Shown one piece after another: positions 58,280 through 64,000 of a stretch of 64,000 bases of DNA (position 1 is the stretch's first letter; each line of letters begins with the position of its first letter). A program made the translations under genes and the position numbers. The DNA is from Bin87 sp965222895. GTDB lineage: Bacteria; Chloroflexota; Dehalococcoidia; Lucifugimonadales; UBA3495. The notes under the pieces are model-generated. The model was given only the letters and a program-made list of their open reading frames with translations, ran no database searches and was not told the DNA's origin. The stretch covers positions 1,302,001 through 1,366,000 of the forward strand of contig CBDCVB010000001.1 of assembly GCA_965222895.1 (NCBI GenBank). The letters are read 5' to 3'.

Positions 58280-59545
58280 ATGACAGTTGACGCCAACATC
58301 ACATCCGAACACGCCGCCGCCCTGCCGCTGCCGCTGGAGGGCATCCGGGTCCTTGATGCCACCCACATCGTCGCCGGCCCGTTCTGCTCGTTGATTCTGG
58401 CCGACATGGGGGCAGAGGTCATCAAGATTGAACGTCCCCGCACCGGCGACCTTGCCCGAGGGCGCGGGCCCTTCATCGGCGACGCTGATAGTGGTCAGGT
58501 CAGCAGCCGGTTTCTGGGCGTCAATCGCAACAAGAAGAGTGTAACGCTGGACTTGCGAAATCAGACTTGTCAGGGCGCTTTTGCGAACCTCGTCGCCAGC
58601 GCCGACGTGCTGCTGGACAACTGGGGGCCGGGGGCTTTCCGCCGTTTGGGGTTCGGGTACGACCGCCTGAGGGAGATTAACCCGCGGCTCATTTACGCCG
58701 AGATTACCGGATACGGCGATGGCGACGGCGACAATGGCCGGGGCCCCTACTCCGACTGGCCGGCCAACAACCTCGCCATCCAGGCGATGTCGGGCTGGAT
58801 GGACATTACCGGCGCACCCGGCGGAGCTCCGCAAGCGGTGGGGGACAACATGGGCGACTCAGTGCCGGGGGTTTGGGCCGCGCTGGGCATCGTCCTGGCT
58901 CTGGAAACCCGGCGCCAGACCGGTCAAGGTCAACATGTTGACGTCGCAATGTACGAGTGCATGGCCTCCCACGTCATCAGCAACATGAACGCGTACCAGG
59001 CCACCGGCCAGACGCCCGGCCGCACCCGCCAGGCATCGCTGGGCCCGGGACTCGTGCTGCGCGCCGCCGACGGTTATGTTGTGATGGCGGGTGTCCGCAG
59101 CCCGCAGCGTCTGGCCGCCCTGTGGGAATTGGTGGAACTTGCCGACTTGCCGGCGCAGGACGAGCGTTACCTGCAACAGTTTCCCGATGCCGATTTCGTT
59201 TTCGATGAAGTCATTCCCGCCATCGAAAGTTGGTCATCGTCACGACCCAAGTGGGAAGTGGCCGGCAAGCTGACCGAAATCGGTTTTTCAATGGGCGTGG
59301 CCCAGAGCATCGCCGACCTCGCTGACTGCCCGCAACTGGATGCTCGCGGTATGTACGTCGAAACGGCGGACACCCTGGGCGGAACCTTCCGTTCGCTGGC
59401 GACACCCATCCAGCTCACCGCCTGCCGAATCCCCGCTACCGGCGCCCCGCCGAAGCTGGGCCAGCACAACGCCGAAATCCTCTGCACCCTCGGCGGCCTG
59501 ACGCCCCAGCAACTGGCTGAATTGGAGGCGGAAGGGGCGGTTTAG
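58280..59545 (+). CDS. class III (CaiB/BaiF) acyl-CoA transferase
   Basis: A 421-residue CoA-transferase of family III, which moves CoA between acids without a free intermediate. LEGIRVLDATHIVAGPFCSLILADMGAEVIKIERP is the usual start. The catalytic Asp is in GQHVDVAMYECMASH. PRLIYAEITGYG and VGDNMGDSVPGVWAALGIV are further family segments. Substrates of Chloroflexota members are mostly unassigned. Confidence 0.88.
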   Translation: MTVDANITSEHAAALPLPLEGIRVLDATHIVAGPFCSLILADMGAEVIKIERPRTGDLARGRGPFIGDADSGQVSSRFLGVNRNKKSVTLDLRNQTCQGAFANLVASADVLLDNWGPGAFRRLGFGYDRLREINPRLIYAEITGYGDGDGDNGRGPYSDWPANNLAIQAMSGWMDITGAPGGAPQAVGDNMGDSVPGVWAALGIVLALETRRQTGQGQHVDVAMYECMASHVISNMNAYQATGQTPGRTRQASLGPGLVLRAADGYVVMAGVRSPQRLAALWELVELADLPAQDERYLQQFPDADFVFDEVIPAIESWSSSRPKWEVAGKLTEIGFSMGVAQSIADLADCPQLDARGMYVETADTLGGTFRSLATPIQLTACRIPATGAPPKLGQHNAEILCTLGGLTPQQLAELEAEGAV

Positions 59546-59701
59546 GCCCCTGGCGGCGAATATTAGGGGCGAAAGACTGCGCCGTTGCACGGAAGCTCCG
59601 CGAACGCCACCCGGATGCGATTATCCACACCATGCGGTACCGCCAAAGCGATGATAACGGCGACTGGTCCTGATTGGGTTCTATTTGTCCACCCGACTCG
59701 C

Positions 59702-59995
59702 TCATTCCGACCGGCCCAGAGGCGGCGGTTTGCCATGCTCTGGCACCTCAAAATGGCCGATGGCGTCGTAAATGCACTGTCCAACAGCAATCCACGCCTC
59801 CTTCATGGCATCGGCTTCCGCCTTCGGGCCAGATGATGCAGCCAGCCGACGGGCACGCAATTCATCAAGAATTCCCAGCAAGTCGTCTGTATCGTATTGG
59901 TTCAATGTGCCGCCAATATCCATCACCCGCGCCATGCCTTCCAGAAAAGTGGGGCGGGTATGAGGGATGCGGATAACACCTTTCTTTATGGTCAT
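59702..59995 (-). CDS. small hypothetical protein
   Basis: A 97-residue protein, ATG 59995 with GAGGAGG upstream. Parts: GVIRIPHTRPTFLEGMARVMDIGGTLNQYD, RARRLAASSGPKAEADAMKEAW. It is convergent with the CoA-transferase gene, separated by 156 bp. No domain recognised. Confidence 0.55.
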   Translation of the reverse strand: MTIKKGVIRIPHTRPTFLEGMARVMDIGGTLNQYDTDDLLGILDELRARRLAASSGPKAEADAMKEAWIAVGQCIYDAIGHFEVPEHGKPPPLGRSE

Positions 59996-60257
59996 TGTGG
60001 CTCGCCTCCTCTTGGGATGAACGCACTCCGAGCACAATCGCCACTTTAAAATGCCACGTTCATCCGTAGACACAGATTACCATTGCGCTGGGAATCTGTC
60101 GACATCCGGGATGGGCCGATGGATCCCGGCGTCCGCTGGAAAGGTGAAGGACTTTGCAAGGAGAACAGTGACCGGGTGGCCCCGTGTCGGGATGAGGCCG
60201 GCGATATAATGGCTTCCAGCAATTGATAACCTGCATAGGGACAAAGGATGCCTCCCG
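59996..60257. other. Intergenic, 260 bp
   Basis: Between divergent genes. It contains GATGGATCCCGGCGTCCGC, part of a short repeat type seen in many genomes. Promoters for both flanking genes should lie here, but none is obvious. No gene. Confidence 0.4.
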
Positions 60258-62014
60258 ATGACGGAATTGAATGTTAAGAACCGCACGCTGGCGATTATGG
60301 ACAACCTGCCGTTCCTGCGCAGCCTGAACAATGAGTGCATTGACCTGATTGCCATTGACCCGCCCTTTGCCGCCAACGAGACCTTTACCGGCAACCCGCG
60401 GCCGCCCATCAGCGACGCCGAATACGCTGAGGAAATTGCCCTGGCCCAGGTGCATGGCGCTCAACACAACGAAGGCCAGGCGAAACCCGCGTCCATGACA
60501 TCTGGAGCTGGGACGAGGACATTCATCCCGCCTGGAAGATGATGATCGAGGACGACTACCCGTCCGTTCATGCGGTAATCCAGGCGGTGGAGGCTTGCGC
60601 TACCGAGAACGAAGCGGCCTACATCGCTTTTATGGCGGTAAGGCTGATTGAATGTCGCCGGGCGCTGAAACCGACGGGCAGCATCTACCTGCACTGCGAC
60701 AGCCACGCCAACAGCTACTTGCGGATGCTGATGGATGGAGTCTTTGGAGCGACAAACTTCAAATCCGAAATCATGTGGCGCAGAACTACAAGCCATAGCG
60801 ACGCGAAAGGGCTGGGCAGCGTCCATGATTGCATCCTGTTCTATCGCAAAAGTTCCCAATCAATTTGGAATCCCATTTTTCAACCATTAGATCCGACTTA
60901 CGTTGAAAATTACTATCGCTACAAAGACTCTGACGGGCGCAGGTTTATGTCGGCAGACCTATCCGGTGCCGGTACGGGGCCAGTCCGAAACTTCGGTGAA
61001 CGTGGTTCAATTGCACCGCCCGAAGGAAGACATTGGATGTATGACGATGCTGGCATCGCAAGACTATTGGTAGACGATAAGATATTTTGGACTAGGAATG
61101 GGGTCCCCAGGTTGAAAGTGTATCTGGACGAACACCGGGGCGCTCCCGCTAACGACGTTTGGACTGACATTCAACCGTTGAGGTCGTGGCATAACGAGCG
61201 CACCGGCTACGCCACGCAAAAGCCGCTGGCCCTCTACGAGCGCATCATAGAGGCCAGCAGCAACCCCGGCGATATGGTGCTCGATATATTTGCCGGCTGC
61301 GCCACCACCGCCATCGCCGCCGAGACGTTGGGCCGGCAGTGGGTGGCCTGCGATATGGCGTATCGGGCCTGGACGATGCTGAAACGCCGTTTCTATCTGA
61401 ACGGCATTGCGCTGGAGGGGATGACCGACGCGACCAGGGATGCGCTGGCGTCGGTCAGAAAAGACAAGGGATTTCAGGAACCGCAGCAGTGGACGACCAG
61501 CCACACCATCGGCCCCAATGAGTTGCCCAGGCGCGACGACGTTGACCCGGCACCGCACCACGGCTTGCAACAGGCGCGGCGAGGCGCCAGACCGAGCACA
61601 CAGTCATCGGGCTGGTCGGGACGCATTTCCAAAGAGGAAGCCAAGCAGCTGCTCATCGACAAGTTTGGGCCGGTGTGCTGGGGCTGCGGCTACGAACCGC
61701 GCCGGCCCAACGGCAGCCTGGACGAAACTTTGCTGGAAGTGGACCACATCCGGGCCCGCCGGGCGGCGCAGGGAACGCAGGGCAACGATGAACTCTACAA
61801 CCTGGCCCTGCTGCATCGCACGTGCAACGGTATCAAACGCAACCGGATGACGCTGGAGGAGCTGCGGTATCACAACGGAATGAACGGCCTGCTGTACGTG
61901 GAGAAGGATAGCGACCTGGTTGACCTGTACGAAGCCACGCAGTTCGCGGCGGAACAGATTGCGATGCACACGGCGCAACACGGGTTGCAAACCGGGTTGA
62001 CAATCCAAACGTGA
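60258..62014 (+). pseudogene. DNA methyltransferase-HNH nuclease fusion with a frameshift
   Basis: The first frame (60258-60542) carries the methylase start and DPPF motif (IDLIAIDPPFAANETF). It then goes off course and ends early. A second frame, one base back, carries VHDIWSWDEDIHPAWK from about 60494 and continues to 62014: KPTGSIYLHCDSHANSYLRM, GDMVLDIFAGCATTAIAAETLG (motif I), then a C-terminal HNH domain (CWGCGYE, LLEVDHIRARR, LLHRTCNGIKRNR). The break lies between 60431 and 60490 and fits loss of one base. The restored protein would be about 585 residues. It is related to the methylase in the 13-17 kb transposon, which also carries a nuclease domain. The frameshift may be real decay or a base-call error. 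Confidence 0.75.
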
Positions 62015-62045
62015 ACGCACCCCGAAAGAATAGGAGGCGAAGGCT

Positions 62046-62321
62046 ATGGAAGTAAATAAAGAGAATGCGCACATCGTGGGGCGCGCCATCTACAACGAGA
62101 AGATACGGGACCTGCTGGGCCCTGAGTACAAGGGCAAGATAGTAGTCATCGACATTTATAGCGGTGACTATGAGATTGGCAACAATCATTCCACGGCTCA
62201 ACTGCGCCTGCGGGAGCGACGGCCCGACGCGTTCACGTGGGCAGAACGGGTTGGCTACCCGGCGGTGTACAGCAAGTTGCCGCACCCCAGCATAATTTCC
62301 AAGATCATCAAGTTTGATTAG
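62046..62321 (+). CDS. small protein paired with retropepsin-like gene
   Basis: A 91-residue protein (HIVGRAIYNEKIRDLLGPEYKGKIVVIDIYSGDYEIG) of unknown function. AGGAGGCGAAGGCT precedes ATG 62046. Its stop overlaps the TTG start of the next gene by 8 bp, so they form a translational pair. Confidence 0.6.
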   Translation: MEVNKENAHIVGRAIYNEKIRDLLGPEYKGKIVVIDIYSGDYEIGNNHSTAQLRLRERRPDAFTWAERVGYPAVYSKLPHPSIISKIIKFD

Positions 62322-62699
62322 AGGCAGAGTAGCGCAAACCGCGGACGATGAACTGGAGCCATGGCTGGCCGTATCCGTTGAGGACTCTAACGGGGAGTTT
62401 CAGCAGTATGCGGTTATTGTGGACACCGGACTTACCGGGGCTCTGGTTCTGCCGGAGCGGTCATCAAAGAATTGGGACTGGTTAGCGAAGGGTATATGGA
62501 GGTGATTTTGGCTAGCGGCGAAGCGAGGGAGTTTGAGTCCTACGCCGCGCGTGTCCGGTGGCACGAGGAAGTTCGCCGGGTTGACGTTTTCCAGTCAATA
62601 GACCAGTTCCTGCTGGGTATGCAATTGCTCCAGGGCAGCCGGGTTACGGTGGATGCCTGGGATGGCGGCAACGTAACCGTTGAGGAAGTTCCGCTGTGA
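62314..62699 (+). pseudogene. retropepsin-like aspartic protease, frameshifted
   Basis: Starts at TTG 62314: MIRGRVAQTA then VIVDTGLTGALVLPE with Asp37. After about 62455 the frame is wrong. One base back, the sequence continues IKELGLVSEGYMEVILASGE and FLLGMQLLQGSRV to 62699, the normal family end. Loss of one base near 62451-62460 explains it. Third retropepsin-like gene in the window. Confidence 0.65.
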
Positions 62700-62765
62700 T
62701 GACGCTCCACTCCCGCTGTGGTAATCTGCAACTATCTACGCTTTGCATTACGGAGGCCGTCCCCG

Positions 62766-64000
62766 ATGTGCGCTATGGTAAAAAATCGTAATGGACTGAC
62801 CATCACCACCGCTTCACCCGCCGCCGCCGAGCTGTACCAGGAAGGACTTGACCTGGTTCTGTCGCAGAACTATGGAGCGGAGCCCAGAGTACGGTCCGCT
62901 ATCGAAGCCGACGAAGGTTTCGCCATGGCGCACGCTGTGCTGGCCTACGTCCTGCATCTGCAAATGGACGTGCCGTCCGCGCGCGCCGCCGCCGCCAAGG
63001 CCGTTGAGCTGTCGGCCGGCATCTCCCAGGAAGAGCGGCAGGCCACGCAAATCATGCACTCCTTCACCCACGGCAAGGGCACCGAGGCCATCAGCCTGGT
63101 CAACGAACACCTGGTTGACTTCCCCACTGACACCCTGGCCATGCGCGTCGCCCAGCGCCTCTATATGCTGGGTTGCTTTGGGGCCGCCGTGCCCGATTTC
63201 CCCAATCACCTGATGGCGATGATGAGCAAGGTTGCCCACGCCAACGGCAATGACTGGGCATTCCTGGGACAGTATGCTTTCGCCCATCACGAAACGAACC
63301 AGCCGGTCAAGGCCATGGAGCTTGCCACGCGCTCACTGGAGGGCAACCCCCAGAATGCCGTCGCGTGCCATTCCGTTACCCACTCCTACTTTGAGCAGGG
63401 CGATGCGACCAACGGTGGGCGCTGGCTGGCCGACTGGCTGGACGGTTTCGACCGGCGGGCGGCCTACAACGTGCATCTGTCCTGGCACCTGGCGCTGTTT
63501 GAACTGGCCCAGGGTCGATACGGAGCGGCATTGGACATCTACGAGGCGCAAATCAGGCCCAGCGTGCAGGCGCGCAACTTGGCCAACCTGGCTGATGCCG
63601 CCTCGCTGATGTGGCGCATCCAGATTTACTCCGGGGAACAACCGGCCAAGCCCTGGGACGAAGTGCGGGTCCAGGCAGCGCCGGCTGCCGACAGCCCCGG
63701 CGCTGCGTTCCGGGATTGCCACGCCGCCCTGGCGTTCGCCGGCTCCGGTGACACCGACGCCACGCAGCGCCTCGTCGACCGTCTCAGCGCCCAGGGAGAA
63801 AAGGGCGACGATCTGGCTCGCGAGATGACGCTCCCCATCGCCCGTGGCGCCGCCGCTTTCGCCGCCGGCGACTATGCCGAAGCCGCCAAACTCATGGGCC
63901 CCACCTACCCCATGCTGGCTCGCATCGGTGGCAGCCACGCCCAGCGCGAGGTGTTCGAGGACACGCTGTTGGAAACTTACATCCGCGCCGGTATGTACGA
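62766..64000 (+). CDS. TPR protein, TTC38-like, cut by the window edge
   Basis: The first 411 residues of a tetratricopeptide-repeat protein like bacterial relatives of human TTC38. LTITTASPAAAELYQEGLDL, AMAHAVLAYVLHLQMDVPSA, DWAFLGQYAFAHHETNQPVKAMEL and SVTHSYFEQGDATNGGRWLA are seen. Repeats of helix pairs suggest protein-protein contact. GGAGG precedes ATG 62766. The C-terminus is outside the window. Confidence 0.83.
   Translation, partial: MCAMVKNRNGLTITTASPAAAELYQEGLDLVLSQNYGAEPRVRSAIEADEGFAMAHAVLAYVLHLQMDVPSARAAAAKAVELSAGISQEERQATQIMHSFTHGKGTEAISLVNEHLVDFPTDTLAMRVAQRLYMLGCFGAAVPDFPNHLMAMMSKVAHANGNDWAFLGQYAFAHHETNQPVKAMELATRSLEGNPQNAVACHSVTHSYFEQGDATNGGRWLADWLDGFDRRAAYNVHLSWHLALFELAQGRYGAALDIYEAQIRPSVQARNLANLADAASLMWRIQIYSGEQPAKPWDEVRVQAAPAADSPGAAFRDCHAALAFAGSGDTDATQRLVDRLSAQGEKGDDLAREMTLPIARGAAAFAAGDYAEAAKLMGPTYPMLARIGGSHAQREVFEDTLLETYIRAGMY

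Overview
The window looks like part of a GC-rich (roughly 60%) genome of the phylum Chloroflexota, probably a SAR202-like or other Dehalococcoidia lineage. This is an inference from gene content: three luciferase-like (F420/FMN) oxidoreductases, a split methylmalonyl-CoA mutase, a class III (CaiB/BaiF) and a class I CoA-transferase, a phenylacetate-CoA ligase-like enzyme, mycothiol-isomerase-like proteins, a CocE hydrolase, and a zinc-ribbon threonine synthase beside NIL and ThiS-like proteins. There is no rRNA or other marker that fixes the taxonomy. Two tRNA genes are present (Trp-CCA and Ser-CGA). I saw no rRNA gene and no CRISPR array.

Layout. 0-5.3 kb: a cut-off IS5-type transposase, a small zinc-ribbon protein, a secreted protein of unknown function and a TnpB-type transposon gene, separated by gene-poor DNA. 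5.2-12 kb: a nuclease-methylase fusion damaged at its 3' end beside TnpB, two DinB/mycothiol-type proteins, a CocE/NonD hydrolase, tRNA-Trp. 13.37-17.71 kb: a sharply bounded transposon with 24-bp inverted ends and an 8-bp target duplication. It holds an IS1-type transposase, a small GGK-motif protein and a methyltransferase-nuclease fusion gene that a second (IS4-like) insertion sequence has split. 17.7-30 kb: ilvE, plsY, a DMT transporter, toxin-antitoxin loci (one with a nonsense-mutated MazF), an arylsulfotransferase-like protein, twin HExxH lipoproteins, an SDR-fold protein without its catalytic Ser/Tyr, and an AAA ATPase + TOPRIM pair that resembles a defence module.

29-46 kb is mostly metabolic and housekeeping: CoA-transferase A/B, a zeta-toxin unit, a PEP-mutase-like lyase, an LLM oxidoreductase, mnmA-rnhB-yraN, Uma2, apt, an MBL hydrolase, a tandem active/inactive site-2-protease pair, a molybdopterin enzyme with a flavin reductase, tRNA-Ser and the thrC-NIL-ThiS cluster. 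46-49.5 kb is a more AT-rich restriction-modification island with two paralogous putative endonuclease subunits, a convergent TSPPY methyltransferase and a DUF1828 protein. 49.7-52.8 kb is the methylmalonyl-CoA mutase operon, with an HATPase gene and a STAS-like gene between the two mutase subunits. 52.9-64 kb has acyl-CoA and aromatic-acid type genes, three retropepsin-like genes (one intact, one without its catalytic Asp, one frameshifted), a frameshifted methyltransferase-HNH fusion and the start of a TTC38-like TPR protein.

The metabolic genes would fit degradation of carboxylic, aromatic or branched-chain compounds to acyl-CoA and propionyl-CoA, but no complete pathway is visible. The window is rich in broken or decaying genes, mobile elements and short dispersed repeats, which suggests relaxed selection and frequent insertion.
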